Shown here: in pieces, positions 1 to 10,729 of the stretch
How the letters are laid out: each line of letters starts with the position of its first letter
How positions within the stretch are numbered: the first letter of the stretch is position 1
Assembly (NCBI RefSeq): GCF_012933445.1
Contig: NZ_JABBNC010000036.1
Coordinates: 44,310 to 108,309, forward strand
Direction of reading: 5' to 3'
From: Actinoplanes sp. TBRC 11911
GTDB taxonomy: Bacteria > Actinomycetota > Actinomycetes > Mycobacteriales > Micromonosporaceae
DNA length: 64,000 nucleotides
Notes under the pieces: model-generated
Databases searched by the model: none
Told to the model about the DNA's origin: nothing
The model's input: the letters and a program-made list of their open reading frames with translations, nothing else
Program-made: the position numbers and the translations under genes

Positions 1-18
1 TCCGGTAAGAAGGGCTGA
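1..18 (+). CDS. carA: 3' end of upstream gene, probably carA (partial)
   Basis: Frame 1 reads five sense codons (Ser-Gly-Lys-Lys-Gly) and a TGA, ending four bases before the carB ATG. In actinomycetes the gene directly upstream of carB is normally carA, the glutaminase subunit of carbamoyl-phosphate synthase. Five residues cannot prove identity, so this rests on position only. Confidence 0.4.
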   Translation, partial: SGKKG

Positions 19-22
19 TCAC

Positions 23-3379
<3,357 letters not shown>

Positions 3380-3452
3380 CCGCTTGTAGCGCCGGTCGGG
3401 CGCCGGCCGGCCGGGGCGAACTGAGCGTTCGTCCCGGGGGCGGGGTGCTGGC

Positions 3453-4460
3453 GTGAGCGCGTTCGAGCGCACCGTGCGGCCCGTGCTGTTTCGCATCGGT
3501 AAGGGGGACGCGGAGACGGCGCACGAGTTCACGCTCCGGCGGCTGAGCAAGCTCGGGGCGCCGGCTCGGGCCGTGCTCCGGGCGCGGTATGCGACCGACG
3601 CGCCGGTCGAGGTCTTCGGGGTGCGGTTCCCGAACCGGGTGGGGCTCGCGGCCGGGATGGACAAGAACGGCGTGGCGCTGCCCGCGTGGCCCTCGCTCGG
3701 CTTCGGGTTCGTCGAGGTGGGCACGGTGACCGCGAAGGCGCAACCCGGCAACGAGAAGCCGCGCGTGTTCCGGCTGCGCGGCAGCGAGGCGATCATCAAC
3801 CGGATGGGCTTCAACAACGCCGGGGCGGCCGCGCTGGCCGCCCGGCTGCGGGCGTCGGGTCCGGTCGGTGTGCCGCTGGGCATCTCGCTGGGCAAGTCGA
3901 AGGTGACGCCGCTGGAGGCTGCCGTCGACGACTATCTGACGTCCTACCGGTTGCTCGCGCCGCACGCCGACTACATCGCCGTCAACGTCTCGTCGCCCAA
4001 TACGCCCGGCCTGCGCAGCCTGCAGGACAAATCGTCTATTTCGGATTTGCTCCGGACGTTGCGGGGGGAGACGCCGATCCTCGTGAAGATCGCACCCGAT
4101 CTTGCCGAGCCGGCGATCGCCGAACTGCTCGAGGTGTGCCTGGCCGAGGGTGCGGCCGGCGTGATCGCCACGAACACCACCCTGGCCCGCGACGGCCTGG
4201 CCCCGGCCGATCAGCCGCGGGCGACCGAGGCGGGTGGTCTCTCGGGTCGCCCGCTGACCGAGAAGGCCCGCAAGGTGATCCACTTCGTGCACACCGAGAC
4301 GGCCGGCCGACTCCCGATCATCGGCGTGGGCGGCGTGATGTGCGCCGACGACGCATCCCGCCTGTTCGACGCCGGCGCCAGCTTGATCCAGCTCTACAGC
4401 GGCTTCATCTACCACGGCCCGGCCCTGGTCCGCGCCGCCGCCCGCTCCGCCCCGCGATGA
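3453..4460 (+). CDS. pyrD: Dihydroorotate dehydrogenase (quinone), class 2
   Basis: Oxidises dihydroorotate to orotate with FMN and passes electrons to membrane quinone. Visible motifs are GLAAGMDKNG near residue 67, NRMGFNNAGA, the class 2 active-site stretch VNVSSPNTPGLR with the catalytic serine, and the phosphate-binding GVGGV and LYSGFIYHGP near the C-terminus. The amphipathic N-terminal extension is that of class 2 membrane-associated enzymes. The GTG start is taken because the protein begins at the usual class 2 position; 335 aa is normal. It lies 73 bp after carB and is followed by a 62-bp repeat array. Confidence 0.96.
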   Translation: MSAFERTVRPVLFRIGKGDAETAHEFTLRRLSKLGAPARAVLRARYATDAPVEVFGVRFPNRVGLAAGMDKNGVALPAWPSLGFGFVEVGTVTAKAQPGNEKPRVFRLRGSEAIINRMGFNNAGAAALAARLRASGPVGVPLGISLGKSKVTPLEAAVDDYLTSYRLLAPHADYIAVNVSSPNTPGLRSLQDKSSISDLLRTLRGETPILVKIAPDLAEPAIAELLEVCLAEGAAGVIATNTTLARDGLAPADQPRATEAGGLSGRPLTEKARKVIHFVHTETAGRLPIIGVGGVMCADDASRLFDAGASLIQLYSGFIYHGPALVRAAARSAPR

Positions 4461-4525
4461 CCCGCCCCGCCCACCGTGCGCCGATGGCAACCCCGCCAGC
4501 ACGCGGCTTCCCGGCGGCCGACCGG

Positions 4526-4755
4526 GTGTGGGGAGCGGCGTCCTCGTGGGCGTCCGGCGTCCCCACGCCTTGATCTGGCTGGGTGCGGTGTGGGGAGTTT
4601 CGTCGCTGTGGGCGTTGCGGGTGCCCACACCGTGGGCTGGCTGGGTGCGGTGTGGGGAGTTTCGTCGCTGTGGGCGTTGCGGGTGCCCACACCTTCGGGG
4701 CGGCGGGTGGCGTGTGGGGAGCGGCGTCGTCGTGGGCGTTGCGGGTGCCCACACC
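4526..4755. repeat. Palindromic tandem array, 4 units, 62-bp period (array 1)
   Basis: Four 44-bp elements begin at 4526, 4588, 4650 and 4712, an exact 62-bp period. Each begins GTGTGGGG and (units 2-4) ends GGTGCCCACACC, so every unit can form a stem of GGTGTGGG with CCCACACC; unit 1 has a degenerate right arm. Units 2 and 3 are identical over the element. The array sits between pyrD and pyrF. The same element architecture recurs at 52876-53289. No ORF here looks like a real protein. Confidence 0.93.
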
Positions 4756-4975
4756 TCGGTCGTGTGGCTGGGCGGGGTGTAGGAGGAGCCGGGGCGGCGT
4801 GGTGGGTATCACGGGTGATGGCTGACACGCGCGGCGGGGTGGGCTGGATTACCGCGTACGGGTGATCGAAAGCGGACTTTTTAGACGGTCAACCGAGTGT
4901 TACGGGTGGAATGCAATACCGCGACGGGCTCGGTGGCGGTGGCAGGAAACCGACACGGGAGAGGAATGGGCAGGC

Positions 4976-5806
4976 ATGGAGAGCTTTGGCCAACGGCTTC
5001 GGGACGCGATGGACAAAAGGGGGCCGCTGTGTGTCGGCATCGATCCGCACGGGGCGCTGCTGACCCGTTGGGGCCTTACCGACGACATCGCCGGCCTGGA
5101 ACGCTTCGCCTTTACGGTCGTCGAAGCCCTGGCCGATCGGGTGGCCGTAGTGAAGCCTCAATCGGCTTTTTTTGAGAGATTCGGGTCACAGGGCATCGGA
5201 ATTCTTGAGTCAACTATCCGACAGTCTAGGGAAGCCGGCGCGCTCGTCCTTCTGGATGTGAAGCGAGGCGATATCGGTTCGACCATGTCCGCGTACGCAA
5301 GCGCTTACCTCGATTCGCAGAGCACGCTTCGTGCCGATGCGATTACTGTCAGTCCTTACCTCGGAGTCGGGTCGTTGCAGCCTGCAATCGATTTGGCGAC
5401 CGCGAATGGCGCCGGCGTTTTCGTCCTGGCGCTCACGTCCAATCCGGAGGGACGCGCCGTCCAGCACGCGGTCACTGCGGACGGGCGTACCGTCGCGCAG
5501 CTCGTAATCGACGAGATTTCCCAGGTAAACCGGGGTTTTGAGCCAATGGGGAGCCTCGGTCTGGTGGTCGGCGCGACGATCGGGAAGACCGGTCACGACC
5601 TGTCCGAAGTGAACGGGCCACTGCTCGCACCGGGCCTCGGAGCGCAGGGTGCGACCCCCTCCGACCTGCGCGCGGTCTTCGGTGAAAACCTGCGCAACGT
5701 GCTCCCGTCGTACTCACGGGAAGTTTTGACAGCGGGACCAAGCGTGTCCGCCCTGAGGGCCGCCGCAGTGCGCGCCGTCGATGATTGCCGCGCCGCTCTC
5801 GGGTGA
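4976..5806 (+). CDS. pyrF: Orotidine 5'-phosphate decarboxylase (long actinobacterial type)
   Basis: Decarboxylates OMP to UMP, the last step of de novo UMP synthesis. The catalytic signature LLDVKRGDIGSTMSAYA (Lys-x-x-Asp pair after the first Asp) is present, as are the N-terminal CVGIDPH and the Gln-rich PQSAFFERFG strand typical of the ~275-residue type 2 family. I start at ATG 4976 (MESFGQRL), which gives 276 aa and follows a GAGAGGAAT stretch; upstream in-frame sequence has no homologous look. G+C and third-position G/C are visibly lower than in carB or metK. It is followed by palindromes and then by the mIHF gene. Confidence 0.96.
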   Translation: MESFGQRLRDAMDKRGPLCVGIDPHGALLTRWGLTDDIAGLERFAFTVVEALADRVAVVKPQSAFFERFGSQGIGILESTIRQSREAGALVLLDVKRGDIGSTMSAYASAYLDSQSTLRADAITVSPYLGVGSLQPAIDLATANGAGVFVLALTSNPEGRAVQHAVTADGRTVAQLVIDEISQVNRGFEPMGSLGLVVGATIGKTGHDLSEVNGPLLAPGLGAQGATPSDLRAVFGENLRNVLPSYSREVLTAGPSVSALRAAAVRAVDDCRAALG

Positions 5807-5810
5807 AACC

Positions 5811-5922
5811 GCCTGCTTAGCAGGCAGCGGGTGACCCGAAGCGGGGGTACCCCCACGTTGCCGAAACCGCCGTTGACCGCTAGTTTTCCCGGCGCCGGGA
5901 ACCACATGCCCCTTTGGTTCCC
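5811..5922 (+). promoter_or_regulatory. Cluster of palindromes between pyrF and the mIHF gene
   Basis: Within 112 bp lie GCCTGC-tta-GCAGGC (5811-5825), GGGGGTACCCCC (5843-5854), the perfect 16-bp palindrome TTCCCGGCGCCGGGAA (5886-5901), and a hairpin GGGAACC/GGTTCCC (5897-5903 with 5916-5922) that competes with the 16-bp palindrome. The first can terminate pyrF transcription, although no T-run follows. The overlapping alternatives resemble an attenuator or protein-binding site in the mIHF leader; no function is demonstrated. Confidence 0.45.
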
Positions 5923-5990
5923 TGGCACACCACGTTTCACAGAAGCGCCGGTATTGGACTACCGCCGCGATAGGGACCTGAGGAGAACTG

Positions 5991-6308
5991 GTGCCGCTCC
6001 CGTCACTAAGCCCTGAACAGCGCGCAGCTGCGCTGGAGAAGGCCGCGGAAGTTCGCAAGGCTCGGGCTGAGCTCAAGGAACAGCTCAAGTCCGGCAAAAC
6101 CACCCTCGCCGCCGTGCTTGACCGCGCGGAGGAAGACGAGGTCGTCGGGAAGCTGAAGGTTCTTGCCGTGCTCCAGGCAATGCCGGGCATTGGCAAGATC
6201 CGCGCGACCCAGATCATGGAGAAGCTGAGGATCGCGGACAGCCGCCGGCTGCGCGGCCTCGGCGAGCAGCAGCGAAAGGCCCTCCTGGGGGAGTTCGCTG
6301 CGAACTGA
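5991..6308 (+). CDS. mihF: Integration host factor, actinobacterial type (mIHF)
   Basis: Small basic nucleoid-associated protein found throughout actinobacteria, unrelated in fold to enterobacterial IHF; it bends DNA and affects supercoiling and transcription. The 105-aa product has a long charged N-terminal helix followed by the helix-two-turn-helix segment AMPGIGKIRATQIMEKL and the C-terminal basic helix RRLRGLGEQQRKALL. The GTG start is preceded by TGAGGAG six bases upstream. The pyrF-mIHF-gmk-rpoZ order is the standard actinobacterial arrangement. Confidence 0.95.
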   Translation: MPLPSLSPEQRAAALEKAAEVRKARAELKEQLKSGKTTLAAVLDRAEEDEVVGKLKVLAVLQAMPGIGKIRATQIMEKLRIADSRRLRGLGEQQRKALLGEFAAN

Positions 6309-6335
6309 CTCACGGGCTCGTGTTGAATTGAGCTT

Positions 6336-6941
6336 GTGAGCATGGATGACGACGCGCGCCCGGCAGCCCGCCTCACGGTTCTGTCCGGTCCCTCCGGGGT
6401 CGGGAAGGACAGTGTGATCGAGCTGATCCGGGCGCGCTCGCCTTGGATCAAGCTGTCGGTGTCGGTGACGACGCGAAAGAAGCGCGACTACGAGACGGAT
6501 GGCGAGCATTACCACTTCGTCACCCGTCAGGAATTCCAACGGCTGATCGATGGCGGTCAGCTACTCGAATGGGCGGAATTCGCCGGCAACCTGTACGGCA
6601 CGCCGAGAGCCCAGGTCGAGGGCTGGATCAGTCAGGGCCGCCCGGTCCTACTGAAGATCGACTTGCAGGGCGCCCGCCAGGTCCGGGCCGCGATGCCCGA
6701 CGCTCAGCTGGTGTTCCTGGCCCCGCCGAGTGTCGAGGAGCTCAAGCGGCGGCTGATCGGCCGGGGTACCGACGACGAGGAGACGATCCGTCGCCGCCTC
6801 GCCCACGCCGACCAGGAACTGGCAGCCGAGAAAGAGTTCGACCGCACGGTCATCAACGACTTCGTCGAGCGTGCAGCGGATGAGCTGGTAGGATTGCTCG
6901 GTTCATCGTTTCTGACGCCCGCACATTCCAAAGATCATTAG
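6336..6941 (+). CDS. gmk: Guanylate kinase
   Basis: Phosphorylates GMP to GDP with ATP. The P-loop reads SGPSGVGKDS; the residue after the catalytic lysine is Asp where guanylate kinases usually have Ser or Thr, which is a point of interest. GMP-binding motifs TTRKKRDYETDGEHYHFV and the lid/ATP region RRLAHADQE are intact. The start is GTG 6336 or ATG 6342. The stop overlaps the rpoZ GTG by one base, so gmk and rpoZ are translationally coupled. Confidence 0.95.
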   Translation: MSMDDDARPAARLTVLSGPSGVGKDSVIELIRARSPWIKLSVSVTTRKKRDYETDGEHYHFVTRQEFQRLIDGGQLLEWAEFAGNLYGTPRAQVEGWISQGRPVLLKIDLQGARQVRAAMPDAQLVFLAPPSVEELKRRLIGRGTDDEETIRRRLAHADQELAAEKEFDRTVINDFVERAADELVGLLGSSFLTPAHSKDH

Positions 6942-7228
6942 TGATCATTAAGGACTTTCCAAAAGTGGGAACCATCGCGAATCCGGAAGGCATCACCAAC
7001 CCGCCGATCGACGAGCTGCTCGACAAGACGTCGTCGAAGTACTCGCTGGTGATCTTCGCGGCCAAGCGCGCGCGCCAGGTCAACGCGTACTACAGCCAGC
7101 TCGGTGAGGGCCTCCTGGAATATGTGGGACCCCTGGTCGAGACCACTCCGCAGGAGAAGCCGCTCTCGATCGCGATGCGCGAGATCAACGCGGGCCTGCT
7201 CACCGCCGAGGCCACCGACCAGCCGTAA
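6941..7228 (+). CDS. rpoZ: DNA-directed RNA polymerase omega subunit
   Basis: Binds and stabilises beta' in RNA polymerase. The 95-aa sequence has the conserved core PPIDELLDKTSSKYSLVIFA followed by AAKRARQVN and the C-terminal KPLSIAMREINAG. It begins with GTG overlapping the gmk TAG by one base and ends before a strong hairpin. Confidence 0.96.
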   Translation: MIIKDFPKVGTIANPEGITNPPIDELLDKTSSKYSLVIFAAKRARQVNAYYSQLGEGLLEYVGPLVETTPQEKPLSIAMREINAGLLTAEATDQP

Positions 7229-7230
7229 GA

Positions 7231-7287
7231 CGCGAAGTGCTTGAGTGCCCCCTGCTCGCGGAACACGCGGGCCGGGGGCACTTCGCG
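7231..7287 (+). terminator. Long hairpin after rpoZ
   Basis: CGCGAA (7231-7236) pairs with TTCGCG (7282-7287) and GTGCCCCC (7245-7252) pairs with GGGGGCAC (7274-7281), with a GTGCTTGA bulge and an inner CGCG/CGCG stem. It lies directly after the rpoZ stop. No T-run follows, as is common in actinomycetes. Confidence 0.7.
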
Positions 7288-7306
7288 TGTCGGCCGCGCC
7301 GAGGCG

Positions 7307-7332
7307 TTTTCCACAGCGGCGGGTTGTCCACA
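7307..7332 (+). promoter_or_regulatory. Two DnaA-box-like nonamers
   Basis: TTTTCCACA (7307-7315) and TTGTCCACA (7324-7332) are in the same orientation, 17 bp apart, in the rpoZ-coaBC gap. TTGTCCACA matches the G+C-rich actinobacterial DnaA box. Two boxes are too few for an origin; titration or regulation, or chance, are all possible. Confidence 0.3.
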
Positions 7333-7435
7333 GGCACGCCGCATGATCAAGCCAAATTCCGCCACAATGCCGAGCGGGGGCTCCCCCTGGGAGGGCGGGC
7401 CGTGGTGACGGGGTGGGTCGGGGGATCATCGGTTC

Positions 7436-8653
7436 ATGACTGAAGTCGTCCTGGGGGTCTGCGGGGGGATCGCCGCGTACAAGGCGGCCGAGCTTCTCCG
7501 CCTCTTCACCGAGTCGGGGCACAGCGTCCGCGTCGTGCCGACCGCCTCGGCGCTGAAGTTCGTCGGGGCGCCCACCTGGGAGGCGCTGTCCGGCAAGCCC
7601 GTCGCCACCGAGGTGTGGGACGACGCGTACGAGGTCCCGCACGTCCGGATCGGGCGCTCCGCCGAGCTCGTCGTGGTCGCCCCGGCCACCGCCGACATGT
7701 TGGCCAAGGCCGCCCACGGCATCGCCGACGACCTGCTGACCAACACGCTGCTGACGGCTACCTGCCCGATCGTGTACGCCCCGGCGATGCACACGGAGAT
7801 GTGGGAGAACCCGGCCACCCGCGCCAACGTCGCGACTCTCCGAGACCGCGGTGCGATCGTCATCGAGCCCGCCGTCGGGCGTCTGACCGGCAAGGACACC
7901 GGCAAGGGGCGCCTTCCCGAGCCGTCGGCGATCTTCGAGCTGGCTCGGCGCGTACTCCGCAGGGGCCGGGAATCTGATCTCGCCGGACGGCACGTGGTGG
8001 TGTCGGCCGGCGGGACGCGCGAACCGCTCGATCCGGTGCGTTTCCTCGGGAATCGGTCGTCCGGCAAGCAGGGGTACGCGATCGCCAAGGCGGCCGCCGC
8101 GCGGGGAGCCCGGGTCACGCTGGTCGCGGCGAACGTCGCGCTCGACGACCCGGCCGGCATCGAAATCACCCGGGTGGGTACTACCGAGGAGTTGCGCGCG
8201 GCGGTGCTCAAGGCGGCCGAGGACGCGGACGCGGTCGTGATGGCCGCCGCGCCCGCCGATTTCCGCCCGGCCACGGTCGCCACCCAGAAGATCAAGAAAA
8301 CCGCGGACGGTACGCCCGAGCCACTGCTTCTCACCACGAACCCGGACATCGCGGCGGAAGTGGGCGCGTCGAAGCGTACGGGGCAAATTCTTGTCGCATT
8401 TGCCGCCGAGACGCATGACGCCCTGGAGAACGCGCGAGCTAAGTTGACCAGGAAACGTGCCGACCTGATCGTCATCAACGAGGTCGGGGTGGACCGTGTC
8501 TTCGGTGCCGATCAGAATGAGGTCACGCTGCTCGGGGCCGACGGGAGCACGGAGAGCTTCGCCGAACTCCCCAAAGACGATGTGGCAGATATGATTTTGG
8601 ATCGCGTCGCCGCCATGCTGGAACGGCAGGTGGGTGACGGTGAGAAGGCGTAG
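7436..8653 (+). CDS. coaBC: Bifunctional phosphopantothenoylcysteine decarboxylase / phosphopantothenate-cysteine ligase
   Basis: Two steps of coenzyme A synthesis: CTP-dependent ligation of cysteine to phosphopantothenate (CoaB, C-terminal half) and FMN-dependent decarboxylation (CoaC, N-terminal half). The N-terminus has the flavoprotein motif VLGVCGGIAAYKAAEL, the catalytic-region APAMHTEMWENPATR and PAVGRL. The CoaB half starts near residue 183 with VVSAGGTREPLDPVRFLGN and contains KIKK, the CTP-binding loop, and FAAET. The length of 405 aa is normal. It is preceded by the 200-bp gap described above and followed by metK. Confidence 0.97.
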   Translation: MTEVVLGVCGGIAAYKAAELLRLFTESGHSVRVVPTASALKFVGAPTWEALSGKPVATEVWDDAYEVPHVRIGRSAELVVVAPATADMLAKAAHGIADDLLTNTLLTATCPIVYAPAMHTEMWENPATRANVATLRDRGAIVIEPAVGRLTGKDTGKGRLPEPSAIFELARRVLRRGRESDLAGRHVVVSAGGTREPLDPVRFLGNRSSGKQGYAIAKAAAARGARVTLVAANVALDDPAGIEITRVGTTEELRAAVLKAAEDADAVVMAAAPADFRPATVATQKIKKTADGTPEPLLLTTNPDIAAEVGASKRTGQILVAFAAETHDALENARAKLTRKRADLIVINEVGVDRVFGADQNEVTLLGADGSTESFAELPKDDVADMILDRVAAMLERQVGDGEKA

Positions 8654-8684
8654 CACCCGTGCGAACGGGGTCCGGCGCGGTGGC

Positions 8685-8690
8685 TACACT
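8685..8690 (+). promoter_or_regulatory. Candidate -10 of metK promoter
   Basis: TACACT within TGGCTACACT fits the actinobacterial TANNNT -10 element; the leader to the metK GTG is about 32 nt and carries TGAGGAG. No convincing -35 and no SAM riboswitch fold were seen. Confidence 0.4.
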
Positions 8691-8728
8691 CTCGCGTTAA
8701 TTTGTTTTCGACAAACCTGAGGAGCACC

Positions 8729-9919
8729 GTGGCACGCCGCCTGTTCACCTCCGAGTCGGTCACGGAAGGCCACCCGGACAAGATCGCTGACCAGATCAGC
8801 GATGGGATTCTCGACGCTCTGCTGCGGCAGGACCCGCGCAGCCGCGTCGCGGTGGAGACGCTGATCACGACCGGCCAGGTGCACGTGGCGGGCGAGGTCA
8901 CCACCCAGGCGTATGCCGACATTCCGTCGATCGTGCGCGAGACGATTCTCAACATCGGGTACGACTCGTCGAAGAAGGGCTTCGACGGCGCCTCCTGTGG
9001 CGTGAGCGTGTCGATCGGCTCGCAGTCGCCGGACATCGCGCAGGGCGTGGACAGCGCCATCGAGCTGCGCACCGGCGACTCGGAGCACGTGCTGGACTCG
9101 CAGGGCGCGGGCGACCAGGGCATGATGTTCGGCTTCGCCTGCTCGGAGACCCCCGAGCTGATGCCGCTGCCGATCGCGCTGGCGCACCGGCTGGCCCGCC
9201 GGCTGTCGGCGGCCCGCAAGGACGGCACCATCCCGTACCTTCGCCCCGACGGCAAGACCCAGGTCACCATCGAATACGACGGCCTTCGCCCGGTACGCCT
9301 CGACACCGTCGTCGTCTCGTCGCAGCACGCGGCCGACATCTCGCTCGAGTCGCTGCTGACGCCGGACATCCGCGAGCACGTGATCGCGCCCGAGCTCGAG
9401 GGCCTCGGCCTGGACACCGACGACTACCGCCTGCTGGTGAACCCGACCGGCCGCTTCGAGATCGGCGGCCCGATGGGCGACGCCGGTCTGACCGGCCGCA
9501 AGATCATCGTGGACACGTACGGCGGGTACGCCCGGCACGGCGGCGGCGCGTTCTCCGGCAAGGACCCGTCGAAGGTGGACCGTTCCGCCGCGTACGCGAT
9601 GCGCTGGGTGGCGAAGAACGTGGTGGCCGCCGGCCTGGCCGAGCGGTGCGAGACCCAGGTCGCGTACGCGATCGGCAAGGCCAAGCCGGTGTCGCTGTTC
9701 GTGGAGACCTTCGGCACCGAGAACGTGCCGGTGGAGCGCATCGAGCGGGCGATCAACGAGGTGTTCGACCTCCGCCCCGCCGCGATCATCCGCGACCTCG
9801 ACCTGCTGCGCCCGATCTACCAGCAGACCGCCGCGTACGGCCACTTCGGCCGCGAGATCCCCGAGCTGCTCTGGGAGAACACGGACCGCGCACAGGACCT
9901 GAAGAACGCCGCCGCCTGA
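8729..9919 (+). CDS. metK: S-adenosylmethionine synthase
   Basis: Makes S-adenosylmethionine from methionine and ATP. The 396-aa product has the N-terminal TSESVTEGHPDKI signature, GAGDQGMMFGFACSE (hexapeptide region), and the C-terminal GGGAFSGKDPSKVDRSAAY P-loop-like motif. I start at GTG 8729 because TGAGGAG lies five bases upstream and the protein then begins MARRLFTSES as usual; the upstream in-frame TTG would add nine unrelated residues. A terminator hairpin follows. Confidence 0.98.
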   Translation: MARRLFTSESVTEGHPDKIADQISDGILDALLRQDPRSRVAVETLITTGQVHVAGEVTTQAYADIPSIVRETILNIGYDSSKKGFDGASCGVSVSIGSQSPDIAQGVDSAIELRTGDSEHVLDSQGAGDQGMMFGFACSETPELMPLPIALAHRLARRLSAARKDGTIPYLRPDGKTQVTIEYDGLRPVRLDTVVVSSQHAADISLESLLTPDIREHVIAPELEGLGLDTDDYRLLVNPTGRFEIGGPMGDAGLTGRKIIVDTYGGYARHGGGAFSGKDPSKVDRSAAYAMRWVAKNVVAAGLAERCETQVAYAIGKAKPVSLFVETFGTENVPVERIERAINEVFDLRPAAIIRDLDLLRPIYQQTAAYGHFGREIPELLWENTDRAQDLKNAAA

Positions 9920-9933
9920 GAATTTCCCCGTAC

Positions 9934-9964
9934 GCCCCCGGAACGTCGACGACGTCCCGGGGGC
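9934..9964 (+). terminator. metK terminator hairpin
   Basis: GCCCCCGG (9934-9941) pairs with CCGGGGGC (9957-9964), with an inner ACGT/ACGT stem after one mismatch. It sits 14 bp past the metK stop and runs into the first 31-bp repeat. Confidence 0.75.
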
Positions 9965-10118
9965 GACTGGTTTCCGGGGCGCGTTTTCGGGGGGCGACCG
10001 GTTTCCGGGGCGCGTTTTCGGGGGGCGACTGGTTTCCGGGGCGCGTTTCGCGGAGCCGACCGGTTTCCGGGGCGCGTTTTCGCGAGGGCGATCGGTTTCC
10101 GGGGCGCGTTTTCGGCCT
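9961..10118. repeat. 31-bp tandem repeat, 5 copies
   Basis: The core GGTTTCCGGGGCGCGTTT begins at 9969, 10000, 10031, 10062 and 10094, giving periods of 31, 31, 31 and 32 bp. Linkers vary around GGGGGCGACC. There is no unique spacer, so it is not a CRISPR. It lies directly downstream of the metK terminator in a gene-free stretch. Confidence 0.92.
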
Positions 10119-10261
10119 GCGCTTCGTGCGGGCGGCGCTTTTGCGGGCAATCACGGCCGGGACGCCCGTTGAGGGCTTTGAACTCGCTTCCGTGGCGTGA
10201 TGCGCAACCTTTCGTGGCATTTGACAGCATTCGGGGCGGCGCTTTCAGTCGCCCGCAGCCC

Positions 10262-10325
10262 GATTTTGGAGACCTTGGAGAGTTATGGCTCGTATGTGGG
10301 CGTAACTCTCCAAGGTCTCGAAATC
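10262..10325. repeat. Perfect 17-bp inverted repeat (22-bp extended stem)
   Basis: GAGACCTTGGAGAGTTA at 10269-10285 is matched perfectly by its reverse complement at 10303-10319, with a 17-nt loop. The stem extends through a small bulge with GATTT (10262-10266) and AAATC (10321-10325). It is isolated in the metK-priA gap. Candidate roles are a structured RNA, a bidirectional terminator or a relic of a small mobile element. Confidence 0.8.
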
Positions 10326-10510
10326 AGGCGGCCAGCGACGTCCCCAAAGGCCGCAAAACTGGGCGAAGCCACTGTCCCTTTCGGACGGTCGTCCACGATG
10401 CGGCTATCTCCGACCGAATGGTGAGACCGTCGCCGCCGGAGTCTGCGCCGCCTCGATCGGAACCGGCCTAGGTCAAGGATCGCGAGCCGGCCGCCGGTCC
10501 AGCCGGCCGA

Positions 10511-10591
10511 GCGCGCATGCAGGCTGATCGACGCACTCGCGCGGGACGGCCGATCGCAAGCGCGCATGCTGGCTGGTCGGCGCGCTCGCGC
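10511..10591. repeat. Degenerate 32-bp direct repeat, 2 copies, 49 bp apart
   Basis: GCGCGCATGCAGGCTGATCG at 10511 and GCGCGCATGCTGGCTGGTCG at 10560 begin two copies that stay similar to CTCGCGC at their ends. It has no gene and an unknown role. Confidence 0.55.
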
Positions 10592-10729
10592 CGGAATAAA
10601 TGCGCTTTATGGCGATTTAATCGGCCACCGCGTGGTCGCGTCGACCGGCGAACAGGCCCCAACCACGCAGCCGCACGCACCTCGCCTACCCGGTCCACGC
10701 ACGTGGACCGCCGACGACGACGGCGGCAG

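Noticed and set aside
4405..4865. Several 80-140 aa frames over the array after pyrD
   Set aside because: They encode only repeats of the palindromic array on both strands.
8691..8728. SAM riboswitch in front of metK
   Set aside because: The leader is only about 35 nt and too short for any SAM aptamer.
9969..10118. Possible CRISPR array
   Set aside because: 31-bp units follow each other without unique spacers, and there are no cas genes.
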